64,000 nucleotides of DNA, taken from the NCBI GenBank assembly GCA_035308365.1, contig DATGGU010000101.1:4360-68359 (forward strand), read 5' to 3'. This document shows positions 48,996 through 56,689 of the stretch, piece by piece (positions within the stretch are counted from its first letter, which is position 1; each line of letters opens with the position of its first letter). The notes beneath the pieces are model-generated. The model was given only the letters and a program-made list of their open reading frames with translations. It was not told the DNA's origin and did no database searches. Position numbers and translations under genes: made by a program. Source of the stretch: PALSA-505 sp035308365 (GTDB lineage Bacteria; Actinomycetota; Actinomycetes; Streptosporangiales; Streptosporangiaceae).

Positions 48996-51900
48996 CTGAT
49001 CCCACGACCGGCGGCTGCCAGACCTGGGCATTGGTGCCGTTGCAGCCGTACAGTTCGAGCTGGGTGCCTGGCTGGCTACTGGACCTGGGGTCGTTCAGGC
49101 ACAGCCCGGACTGCGGGTTGACCACGGCCCCGCCGGTCTTGAGCTGCCACTGCTGGGCGCCGGTGCCGTCGCACGATGACAGGCCGATCTTCGTCCCCGC
49201 CGTCGTCCCGCCGTTGACCGCGCCCATGCAGGCCCCCAGCGCGCGCAGCGTACTGTCCGGCTCGACCGTCCAGGTCTGTGGGTTGCTCTTGTTGCAGGTC
49301 CAGAGCTGGACCGGGTTGCCGTTGGCCGTGCCGCCCTGCCGGTCGTCGACACACAGATGGGACGAGACGCCGGACACGATCGCGCCCACCGGCGTGCCCG
49401 GCGCCGGTGGCAGCGTCCAGTTCTGCGCGTTCGTGCCGTTGCAGGTGTAGATCTGGAGCTGGGTGCCCGGCTTGGTAGATGAGCTGGGGTCATCCAGGCA
49501 GCGGCCCGATTCGGGGTTCACCAGCGACCCGCTGGATCCCCTCCGCCACTGCTGGGCACCGGTCCCGTCGCACTGGTAGAGCTCGATCAGCGTCCCGCTC
49601 TTGGTGCCGCTGCCGGTCACGTCCATGCACTTGCCGAGCGTCCGGATGGTCCCGTCCGGGGCGATCGTCAGCTCCTGGGTGTCGCTGCCGTTGCAGGTGT
49701 AGATCTGGACCGGGTTGCCGTTGCTGGTGCCGCTGTCCCGGTCGTCGATGCACAAACCGGCCTTGACCCCGGCGCCGACTGGCCCGGTCCGTGGCTGTGG
49801 CCGCGGCACCGTGTTGCCGCTGTAGGACGGCGGCGCGTCGGCCGCGGCGGACGCCCAGGAGGTGTTCGGCGAGGTGCCCAGGGTGTAGGAGAGCGTGCCG
49901 CCGCCGCTGAGCGCTCCCGGTGGGGCGTAGGCGTCGTTCCAGGCCGTCCCGTTCCAGGTCGCGGACTGCACGTAGGGACCGGTCCCGGTCGCGTCGATGG
50001 TTAGCGCGGTGCCGGAGGGCGGCGTGATCACCGCCTGGCTGAACATCGGCGAGCTGAGCGCCAGGTCCGGCTTTCCCGGTGTCATCGGGTACATGCCGAG
50101 CGCCGACCAGACGAACCAGGCACTCATCGCGCCCAGGTCGTCGTTGCCGGGCAGGCCACCGGGGGAGTTGGTCCAGATCTGGCTCTGGATCCGCGCGATG
50201 GTGTCCTGCGTCTGCCAGGGCTGGCCGACGTAGTCGTACTCCCAGGGCACTTCGAAGCTGGGCTCGTTGCCCATCCACACGTACCCGTTGGCCCCGGTGA
50301 AGCTGCGCAGTGCGGTGTTCAGGTAGGCGGCCATCGCGGCGTCGCCGCCCTTGGCCGCGGCCAGGCCGGCCAGGTCGTAGGGCACCATGCCGGTGTAGAC
50401 CCAGGAATCGGCTTCGACGAACCCGGTGCCGCTGTCCGGGCTGAACCCGCCGTACCAGCTCCCATCGGGGTTGCGGGGCTGGTCGAACCCGCTGTCCGGG
50501 TTCAGCACGTTCATCCAGTCCTGGGACCGGTTCAGGAAGGTCTGCTGGACGCTGGTGTTGCCGAGCGCGCCGGCCATGGCGGAGATGGCGAAGTCGGCGG
50601 TGTCGTACTCCAGCGTGGTGGCCGCCGGGCCGTAGTAGTTGCAGCAGCCGTAGGTTCCGTTGATCGGCAGGTAGCCGGGCGCGGCCAGGTACTTGAGCCC
50701 GGGCCGGATGTTGTTGGTCCTGGTGGCCTCGGCGATCATGTCGTACATGGCGGCGGAGGTGTTGAAGCTGGTGGCGCCGAAGGCGTAGTAGTCGGCCAGG
50801 ATCGAGTCGGCCGGGTCACCGACCATCACGTAGGTCTCGCCGTTGTTCTGCATCCACTTGGGCAGCATTCCGTGCTGGCCGTAGTCGTCGATCATCGATT
50901 GCGCCGTGTCGTCGGCGACCTGGGGAGCCAGCACGGCTTCGAGCTGGGCCTGGGTGCGGTAGATGTCCCAGCCGGAGAAGTTGGTGTAGAACGCCGAGTG
51001 CCCGGGGTCCACCGTGTGCAGCTTGCCGTCGGCGCCGATGTACTGGCCGTCGGTGTCGCTGAACACGTTCGGGGACAGCAGCGCGTGGTAGAGCGCGGTG
51101 TAGAACTCGGTCTGCTGGTCGGCGGTGCCGCCGGTGACCTGGATCTCGCCGAGCAGGTTGTTCCAGGCGGCCTGGGTGGCCGCCTGGGTGGAGCCGAAGT
51201 CCCAGCCGGGGTTCTCCGCGGCCAGGTTGGCCGCGGCGCCGCGGACCGACACGTAGGACAGGCCGGCCTTGACCAGCAGCGTCTGGTTGCCCGTGGTGTC
51301 GAAGGTCAGGTAGGCACCGGCCGGCCCGGTGATCGCCGGGGTGACCGCGCTCCGCCCGGGCGGCAGCGGGCCGTGGTAGACGGGGTGATTGGGGCGCTCG
51401 GCGACGTTCGGCGCCGCGGTGGCGGGCCGCACCGAGCCGTGCGCCTTGACCGCCAGGTGGCGGGCGCCCCGGTGCACCACACCCGCCGTGAACGTGCCCG
51501 ATGTGGTGAACGGCTGGCTGAACTGCATGTCGAAGTAGAGCGTGTAGGTGTTGTGCGTCTGGCAGAAGTTGCCCGAGGTCACCGAGCCCTGGATCTCGGT
51601 GTTGCTCAGCGCGGTGAAGCTGGCCGAGGTGTCACCGTTCTGGCTGTCGTCCAGCTTGAGTATGAGGTTGGCTTGAGCTGTCGCCGGGAACGTGAACTGA
51701 GCCATGCCGGTCCGGGTGGTCGCGGTCAGGGCGGTGGTGACGCCGTTGTTCAGGGTCACCTGGTAGGCCCCGGCCGACGCCGACTCGCTGGAGTGCGAGA
51801 ACCCTTCGGTCGCCGTGATGCTCGGCGCTCCGGTCGTCGGCAGCACGGGAATGTCGCCGTCCCCGTGACAGCCGGGCCCGGAGATATGGGTAAGGCTGAA

Positions 51901-52218
51901 CCCGGTGATGGACGAGCTTCCGTAGTAGTAGCCGCCACCGCCCGGGCGGTCGGGCGTCGTGTCCGGGCTCCACTGCACCATGCCGAACGGCGCGTCCGCA
52001 CCGGGGAAGGTGTCGCCGTTGTTCGATGTGCCGATGAACGGGTTGACCAGCGACGCCGGGCCGGTGGCTGGCCGGGGAGCCGCCGCCGCTGTGCTCGCAG
52101 GCGCCAGCGGTGCAACGGCCATCAGCAGGACCGCCGCGACCACCCTCCAGTGGTTACCCTTCGCCCGTGACCGGCCACGTTCAGTGCCCTGCGCCATTTG
52201 CGCGATACCCCCCGGCAT
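48943..52218 (-). CDS. Secreted GH92 alpha-mannosidase with two ricin-type lectin domains
   Basis: A 1091-residue exported glycosidase. Signal peptide at about 24-47 (VVAAVLLMAVAPLAPASTAA). The GH92 N-terminal sandwich starts SLVNPFIGTSNNGDTFPGAD; the catalytic (alpha/alpha)6 domain has GQHGMLPKW, the acid Glu in WMGNEPSFEVPWEYD and the base Asp in PGNDDLGAMSAWFVW. The family exo-hydrolyses alpha-mannosides with calcium. After about residue 815 come two ricin B lectin domains with six QxW-type repeats (QELTI, QQWRR, QNWTL, QTWTV, QQWQL, QVWQP). The tail past QVWQPPVV overlaps the phosphoesterase gene. An ATG at 52197 is an alternative start. Confidence 0.93.
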   Translation of the reverse strand: MPGGIAQMAQGTERGRSRAKGNHWRVVAAVLLMAVAPLAPASTAAAAPRPATGPASLVNPFIGTSNNGDTFPGADAPFGMVQWSPDTTPDRPGGGGYYYGSSSITGFSLTHISGPGCHGDGDIPVLPTTGAPSITATEGFSHSSESASAGAYQVTLNNGVTTALTATTRTGMAQFTFPATAQANLILKLDDSQNGDTSASFTALSNTEIQGSVTSGNFCQTHNTYTLYFDMQFSQPFTTSGTFTAGVVHRGARHLAVKAHGSVRPATAAPNVAERPNHPVYHGPLPPGRSAVTPAITGPAGAYLTFDTTGNQTLLVKAGLSYVSVRGAAANLAAENPGWDFGSTQAATQAAWNNLLGEIQVTGGTADQQTEFYTALYHALLSPNVFSDTDGQYIGADGKLHTVDPGHSAFYTNFSGWDIYRTQAQLEAVLAPQVADDTAQSMIDDYGQHGMLPKWMQNNGETYVMVGDPADSILADYYAFGATSFNTSAAMYDMIAEATRTNNIRPGLKYLAAPGYLPINGTYGCCNYYGPAATTLEYDTADFAISAMAGALGNTSVQQTFLNRSQDWMNVLNPDSGFDQPRNPDGSWYGGFSPDSGTGFVEADSWVYTGMVPYDLAGLAAAKGGDAAMAAYLNTALRSFTGANGYVWMGNEPSFEVPWEYDYVGQPWQTQDTIARIQSQIWTNSPGGLPGNDDLGAMSAWFVWSALGMYPMTPGKPDLALSSPMFSQAVITPPSGTALTIDATGTGPYVQSATWNGTAWNDAYAPPGALSGGGTLSYTLGTSPNTSWASAAADAPPSYSGNTVPRPQPRTGPVGAGVKAGLCIDDRDSGTSNGNPVQIYTCNGSDTQELTIAPDGTIRTLGKCMDVTGSGTKSGTLIELYQCDGTGAQQWRRGSSGSLVNPESGRCLDDPSSSTKPGTQLQIYTCNGTNAQNWTLPPAPGTPVGAIVSGVSSHLCVDDRQGGTANGNPVQLWTCNKSNPQTWTVEPDSTLRALGACMGAVNGGTTAGTKIGLSSCDGTGAQQWQLKTGGAVVNPQSGLCLNDPRSSSQPGTQLELYGCNGTNAQVWQPPVVGSATTRGHKASRSPRSARR

Positions 52219-52328
52219 CGTTGTCTCACGGCCAGGGCCCAGCCTAACGAGATCTCCGGCCGGGGATAGTAGCTTCGCCGCCAGTACCTCCTCATCGAGT
52301 AGTGCCGCGATGGCGGTACGCTCCGAGC

Positions 52329-52787
52329 ATGGGGAGCAGGACCTCGTCGAGCATCCAGGTGGCGGCGCCCGCGGCCGACGTGATGGATGTGATCGCGGAC
52401 TTCGCCGGTTATCCGCGCTGGGCGACCGCGCTGCGGTCGGCCGAGGTGCTGGAAAGCGAGCCCGGCGGCAGGGCGAGCAAGGTGCGGTTCACCCTGGACG
52501 CCGGTGTGCTGCGGGATACCTACGTGCTCGCCTACACCTGGGACGGCGACCGGCAGGTGACCTGGCGGCTGGCCGAGCCCGGCTCGGTGATCTCGGAGAT
52601 GACCGGCGGATACCAGCTGGCGAACCGCGATCCGGGCGGGTCCACGGTCAGTTACGAACTGACCGTGGACGTGCGGATCCCCATGCCCGGACTGCTCAAG
52701 CGCAAGGCGGAGAAAATGATCATCGATACCGCGCTGAAGGGACTCAAGGCACGGGCCGAGTCTCTCGGTGAGAGAGGCGCCAGGTGA
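52329..52787 (+). CDS. SRPBCC-family (START-like) protein
   Basis: A 152-residue protein with a START-like lipid or polyketide-binding fold. It begins MGSRTSSSIQVAAPAADVMD, followed by VIADFAGYPRWATALRSAEV and MTGGYQLANRDPGGSTVSYE. C-terminal helix LKRKAEKMIIDTALKGLKAR closes the cavity in such folds. Ligand unknown. The gene is first in a three-gene run with a Cys-containing protein and glucokinase, overlapping the next by 4 bp. Confidence 0.85.
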   Translation: MGSRTSSSIQVAAPAADVMDVIADFAGYPRWATALRSAEVLESEPGGRASKVRFTLDAGVLRDTYVLAYTWDGDRQVTWRLAEPGSVISEMTGGYQLANRDPGGSTVSYELTVDVRIPMPGLLKRKAEKMIIDTALKGLKARAESLGERGAR

Positions 52788-53305
52788 CCGGCGGCAACGG
52801 GTCATCGGGCAGCGACCCGCTCGGTGACTTCCAGCGCTGGCTCATGCGCTCCAGCGCGAAGAGCCTGGGCCGGGAGCTGAAGGACCAGTTCCGCCGGGCG
52901 ACCGGTGGCAGCAGCCAGAACAACGCCGACGTGTGGGCGACCGCCACCACCGAACCGCCGAGCCCGGGGGAAGCACCGGAGTGTGCCTGGTGCCCGGTCT
53001 GCCGGGCCGCACGCAAGGCCAGGCAGTCAGGCCCGGGGCTGGCCTCACACGTCGCCGGGGCCGGCGACGCGCTGTTCGGCATGGCCCAGGACGCGCTCGC
53101 CGCCTTCGAGGCCACCCTGTCGGCCCGGCCCCCGGCGCCGTCGGCGGCCCGGCCCCCCGCCGCGCCCACGGTGACGGCCGCGGCCCCCGAGGATGAGCCC
53201 AGGAAGCACGAGGGGACCGGCTGGCCTGGCGAGGACGTGGGCAGGCCGTCAAGCCACCCCCAGGCCCAGAGGGCGGAGCCCAGTGGGCCTGACCATCGGT
53301 CTTGA
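52784..53305 (+). CDS. Conserved hypothetical protein upstream of glucokinase
   Basis: A 173-residue protein starting at a GTG overlapping the previous stop. The N-terminal half is helical (FQRWLMRSSAKSLGRELKDQ). A short CAWCPVC motif could bind metal or form a disulfide. The C-terminal 70 residues are Ala/Pro-rich and likely disordered. A gene of this kind precedes glkA in streptomycetes from memory. It overlaps the glk start by 23 bp, implying translational coupling. Function unknown. Confidence 0.75.
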   Translation: MTGGNGSSGSDPLGDFQRWLMRSSAKSLGRELKDQFRRATGGSSQNNADVWATATTEPPSPGEAPECAWCPVCRAARKARQSGPGLASHVAGAGDALFGMAQDALAAFEATLSARPPAPSAARPPAAPTVTAAAPEDEPRKHEGTGWPGEDVGRPSSHPQAQRAEPSGPDHRS

Positions 53306-54227
53306 TATCGGTGGCACGAAGGTAGCGGCCGGGGTCGTCGACGCGGCCGGGCGGATCGTCGAAAAGATCCGCCGCTGCACGCCCGCGGCCGACCCCGAGC
53401 ACACCGCCGAGGTGATCGCGGCCGTCATCACCGAACTCTGCGGCCGTCATCAGGTGCAGGCGGTGGGCCTCGGCGCGGCCGGCTTCGTCAACTCGCAGCG
53501 CTCGGCCGTGATGTTCGCCCCCAACCTGGCCTGGCGGGACGAGCCGCTGCGGGAGCGGGTCGAGGTCCTGGCCGGGCTGCCCGTGATCATGGACAACGAC
53601 GCCAACGCCATCGCCTGGGGCGAACTGTGCTACGGCGCCGCCCGGGGCTACGACAACGTGGTCCTGCTTGCCATCGGCACCGGCATCGGCTGCGGTCTCG
53701 TCCTCGGCGGCCGGCTCTACCGCGGCAGCGCGGGGATGGCCGGGGAGCCCGGCCACAGCCGTGTGGTGCCGGGTGGCCGGATGTGCGGCTGCGGCAACCG
53801 CGGCTGCCTGGAGCAGTACGCCAGCGGCAGCGCTCTGGTCGCCCAGGCGCGCGACTTCGCCCGGCGGCGGCCCGAGGGAGCCATCAGGCTGCTTCAGCTC
53901 GGCGGCGGGCACCCGGAGGGGATCGGCGGCCCGCAGGTCACCCAGGCCGCCAGGGAGGGCGATCCGGCCGCACTGCGCTGCTTCCAGACCGTGGGCGGCT
54001 GGCTCGGCCAGGGCATGGCCGACATCGCCGCCGTGCTGGATCCGGCCTGCTTCGTCATCGGTGGCGGCGTGTCCGAGGCGGGCGGCCTGCTGCTCGACCC
54101 GGCCCGCGCCTCGTTCGAGCGCGCCCTGGCCGGCCGTGGCCACCGCCCGTTCGCCGATATCAAGATCGCCGAACTCGGCCCGGACGCCGGGCTCGTCGGC
54201 GCCGCCGACCTGGCCAGGCTCGGCTGA
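53283..54227 (+). CDS. glk: ROK-family glucokinase
   Basis: A 314-residue ROK kinase. ATP phosphate motif TIGLDIGGTKVAAGVVDAAG at the N-terminus; catalytic Asp in VIMDNDANAIAWGE; the ROK zinc site is GHSRVVPGGRMCGCGNRGCL followed by EQYASG. It phosphorylates glucose with ATP; in streptomycetes the related GlkA also mediates carbon catabolite repression. The start is a GTG (53283). The stop lies inside the first unit of an 18-bp tandem repeat. Confidence 0.92.
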   Translation: MGLTIGLDIGGTKVAAGVVDAAGRIVEKIRRCTPAADPEHTAEVIAAVITELCGRHQVQAVGLGAAGFVNSQRSAVMFAPNLAWRDEPLRERVEVLAGLPVIMDNDANAIAWGELCYGAARGYDNVVLLAIGTGIGCGLVLGGRLYRGSAGMAGEPGHSRVVPGGRMCGCGNRGCLEQYASGSALVAQARDFARRRPEGAIRLLQLGGGHPEGIGGPQVTQAAREGDPAALRCFQTVGGWLGQGMADIAAVLDPACFVIGGGVSEAGGLLLDPARASFERALAGRGHRPFADIKIAELGPDAGLVGAADLARLG

Positions 54228-54293
54228 CCGCCCAGGCTCGGCTGACCGCCCGGGCTCGGCTGACTGCCCAGGTTCGGCTGACCGCCCAGGCTG
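54215..54293 (+). repeat. 18-bp tandem repeat spanning the glk stop
   Basis: About four and a half copies of CAGGCTCGGCTGACCGCC with single-base variants. The first unit contains the last codons of glk (Ala-Arg-Leu-Gly) and its TGA; each later unit repeats the TGA. The array ends just before the convergent membrane-protein gene. It resembles a minisatellite made by slippage of the gene end. Confidence 0.92.
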
Positions 54294-54305
54294 CGCCGGC
54301 CGGGG

Positions 54306-55022
54306 TCAGACCACGGCGCCGTCGTCGCCGGAGTCCGAGCCGGAATCCCGGTCGCCCAGGTGCAGGATCAGGATGGTGAACCCGGCGATGAACGCGCCGA
54401 TCGCGATGAACAGCCACAGCCCGGAGATCGACCACCCGGCCAGTGTCGCCACCACCAGGTAGGCGGGACCGCCGAACAGCCCCAGCCAGGCGCCCTTGGC
54501 GACGGGGGCCAGCCTCGGCAGCGGCGGTGGTGGCGGCGGGACGTAGTGTTCCTCGTCGTCGTCATCATCGAGCGCGGACGAACTTGACGGGCTCAACGAC
54601 CCGGGCCTGCCCGGAACTCCCGGCCCCTGCCCACCGGGCGGCCCATGCCCGGCGGATGGGCCCTGCCCAGCGGGTGGGTCCTGCCCGGCTGGAACGCCCG
54701 CCGTCTCGTGGCCGCCGGTGAGACCGTGACCATTCCCGGCCGAGTCCGACCGCCAGATCACGATCGACCCAGGCCCCAGGCCACCAGGCGCCGACGGTTC
54801 CCGGCCGGCCGGACCGCCGTCAGCCGGACCGCCGCCAGCCGGGCCACCCTCCGCCGGACGGTCCCCGCCGAGGTCCTCCCGCTCCGGCCAGGGTGGTGCG
54901 GAGTCGGAGAAGCTGGCCGGGGCGTCGAAGCGCCCGACCAGGTCGAGCCACGCGGCCTCTTCCTCGTTGCCGCCGCGGGCTACTTCTTCGCTGTTGCCAT
55001 CGGTCACGACTGCCGCGCTCAC
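54306..55022 (-). CDS. Conserved actinobacterial membrane protein with disordered linker
   Basis: A roughly 238-residue protein. The N-terminus has EEEAAWLDLVGRFDAPASFS; a Gly/Pro-rich disordered middle of about 100 residues follows; an acidic DDDDDEEHYVPPPPPPLPRL stretch leads into two transmembrane helices (LFGGPAYLVVATLAGWSI and onward). The last residues are acidic (DDGAVV). The EEHYVPPPPPPLP-to-helix block is widespread in actinobacteria from memory, without known function. The GTG at 55022 (or 55007) is the likely start. A longer frame upstream runs through the 30-bp repeats and the esterase gene and is rejected. Confidence 0.7.
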   Translation of the reverse strand: MSAAVVTDGNSEEVARGGNEEEAAWLDLVGRFDAPASFSDSAPPWPEREDLGGDRPAEGGPAGGGPADGGPAGREPSAPGGLGPGSIVIWRSDSAGNGHGLTGGHETAGVPAGQDPPAGQGPSAGHGPPGGQGPGVPGRPGSLSPSSSSALDDDDDEEHYVPPPPPPLPRLAPVAKGAWLGLFGGPAYLVVATLAGWSISGLWLFIAIGAFIAGFTILILHLGDRDSGSDSGDDGAVV

Positions 55023-55034
55023 CCCTGTTTCAGA

Positions 55035-55124
55035 GCTTGTCTTGCCGGAACCATGCCTTACGCTGCTTGTCTTGCCGGAACCATGCCCTACGGTGCTTGT
55101 CTTGCCGGAACCATGCCCTACGGC
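55035..55124 (-). repeat. 3 x 30-bp tandem repeat at the esterase stop
   Basis: Units at 55035-55064, 55065-55094 and 55095-55124, each with GCTTGTCTTGCCGGAACCAT and then GCCCTACGG or a close variant. On the minus strand the unit begins CCGTAGGG, and the first one supplies the last codon and TAG stop of the esterase. It shares GCTT, CCGGAA and CCCTACGG with the three-unit array inside psuK. It fills the gap between the esterase and the membrane-protein gene. No spacers, so not CRISPR. Confidence 0.95.
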
Positions 55125-55870
55125 ACGGCGCTGTTCGCTCGTACGAACTCCAGGCTGCCCGAGAATATTGCCGCCGCGTCGTTGTCCAGGGTGGCCACGT
55201 GATAGCTGTTTGCGCAATCCCGTATCGTCAGCCGGTCCGCCGGGATCGCCGCCCGCAGCAGTTGCAGGCTGACCGGGCCGACCACGTGGTCCACGGTGCT
55301 GCGGTAGGCCAGCACGGGCACGCTGAGCTGGCCAAGGCCTGCTCGCGTCGGTCCCCAGAGCCGGGGCAGCGTGGCGGCTGCCCGCACCGGCACCCGGCCG
55401 TAGGCGACCTCGGCGATGCCTGGCTTCTTGATGTCGCTGCCGATCCCCTTCAGCGAGCCGGGGAACAGCTTCAGCACCGGCGCAAGCAGGAACAGCTTGG
55501 TGTCCGCGGTGAGCGAGGGATTGACCACCACCACGCCGCGAACCGCGCCGGGCCGCAGTTCGGCGATGCGCAGCGCGATGCAGCCGCCCATGGACAGCCC
55601 CATCACGAAGATCTCGTCGGTCTTCCCGCGCAGTTCCTCGAACGCCCGGGCGGCCTCGGCGTACCAGTCTTCCGACCGGGTCCGGTTCATCTCCTGCCAG
55701 GTCGTCCCGTGCCCGGGCAGCCTGGGCAGGGACACGGTCAGCCCCGCCGCGGCCAGGAACTCGGCCCACGGCCGCAGTGATTGCGGCGACCCGGTGAAAC
55801 CGTGGCACAGCAGCGCGCCGACCCGTCCTCCGTCGTGCTCGAACGCCTCAGCACCAGGCAGTACCGGCAT
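55118..55870 (-). CDS. Alpha/beta hydrolase (esterase / monoacylglycerol lipase-like)
   Basis: A 250-residue alpha/beta hydrolase. The oxyanion region is LLCHGFTGSPQSLRPW, the nucleophile elbow is VMGLSMGGCIAL with Ser, the acid Asp is in STVDHVVGP, and the His is in CANSYHVATLDND. The shape resembles carboxylesterase Est30 and monoacylglycerol lipases. Substrate is probably a short acyl ester or glyceride. Its stop codon lies in a 30-bp tandem repeat. It is divergent from plsC across 54 bp. Confidence 0.9.
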   Translation of the reverse strand: MPVLPGAEAFEHDGGRVGALLCHGFTGSPQSLRPWAEFLAAAGLTVSLPRLPGHGTTWQEMNRTRSEDWYAEAARAFEELRGKTDEIFVMGLSMGGCIALRIAELRPGAVRGVVVVNPSLTADTKLFLLAPVLKLFPGSLKGIGSDIKKPGIAEVAYGRVPVRAAATLPRLWGPTRAGLGQLSVPVLAYRSTVDHVVGPVSLQLLRAAIPADRLTIRDCANSYHVATLDNDAAAIFSGSLEFVRANSAVP

Positions 55871-55924
55871 CGGACATCCTCCGTTGCGTGTGTTGTGCCG
55901 TTTTCCTCAGTCACGTGCGAATAT

Positions 55925-56689
55925 ATGGGCGTGTTCTACTGGGTGGTAAAGGCGATTCTCTACCCTGTGCTGCGGGTCGTGTTCCGGCCCTGGGCCGAGG
56001 GGACCGCCAACGTCCCGCGCGAGGGGCCGGCGATCCTGGCCAGCAACCACCTGTCGTTTTCCGATCACTTCTTCGGCCCGCTGCTGCTCCCGCGCAAGGT
56101 CGTCTACCTGGCCAAGGCCGAGTACTTCACAGGCCGCGGCCTGAAGGGCCTGGTCAGCAAGGCTTTCTTCCGTGGCGTCGGCCAGATCCCGGTGGACCGC
56201 TCCGGCGGCGAGGCGAGCGAGCGGGCCCTGCGCACGGGGCTGCGCGTGCTCGCCGAGGGCAACCTGCTGGGCATCTACCCGGAGGGCACCCGCACCCCCG
56301 ACGGCAGGCTTTACCGTGGCAAGACCGGCGTGGCCAGGCTCGCCCTGGAGGCCCGCGCCCCGGTGATCCCGTGCGCCATGGTGAACACCTTCGAGCTGCA
56401 GCCGCCCGGCACGATCGTGCCGAGGCTCCGCTTCCGCCCGGGCGCCCGGTTCGGCAAGCCGCTCGACTTCTCCCGCTACTACGGCATGGAGTCCGACCGG
56501 CTGGTGCTCCGCGCGGTCACCGACGAGATCATGTACGCCCTGATGGAGCTGGCCGGCCAGGAGTACGTGGACGTCTACGCCGCCGACGCCAAGGCGGCGG
56601 TGAAGGGCAATGGAGCAGGCCGCCTGCGCCGTTCCCGCAAGGCCGGGGATTCGCCGGAGCGCCAGGCCTCTCAATTTAAAGATCAATAG
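55925..56689 (+). CDS. plsC: 1-acyl-sn-glycerol-3-phosphate acyltransferase
   Basis: A 254-residue membrane-associated acyltransferase. Block I is SNHLSFSDHFF (His-x4-Asp), block III YPEGTRTPDGRLYRGKTGVA, and VIPCAMVN is block IV. One N-terminal hydrophobic segment. It should acylate lysophosphatidate to phosphatidic acid, the start of phospholipid synthesis. The ATG at 55925 is used; an upstream frame is rejected because it overlaps the esterase start region. It overlaps the glpK stop by 14 bp. Confidence 0.9.
   Translation: MGVFYWVVKAILYPVLRVVFRPWAEGTANVPREGPAILASNHLSFSDHFFGPLLLPRKVVYLAKAEYFTGRGLKGLVSKAFFRGVGQIPVDRSGGEASERALRTGLRVLAEGNLLGIYPEGTRTPDGRLYRGKTGVARLALEARAPVIPCAMVNTFELQPPGTIVPRLRFRPGARFGKPLDFSRYYGMESDRLVLRAVTDEIMYALMELAGQEYVDVYAADAKAAVKGNGAGRLRRSRKAGDSPERQASQFKDQ

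Noticed and set aside
55023..55808. Upstream extension of the disordered membrane-protein frame
   Set aside because: It runs through the 30-bp repeats and antiphase over the esterase gene, which has full catalytic motifs on the same strand.
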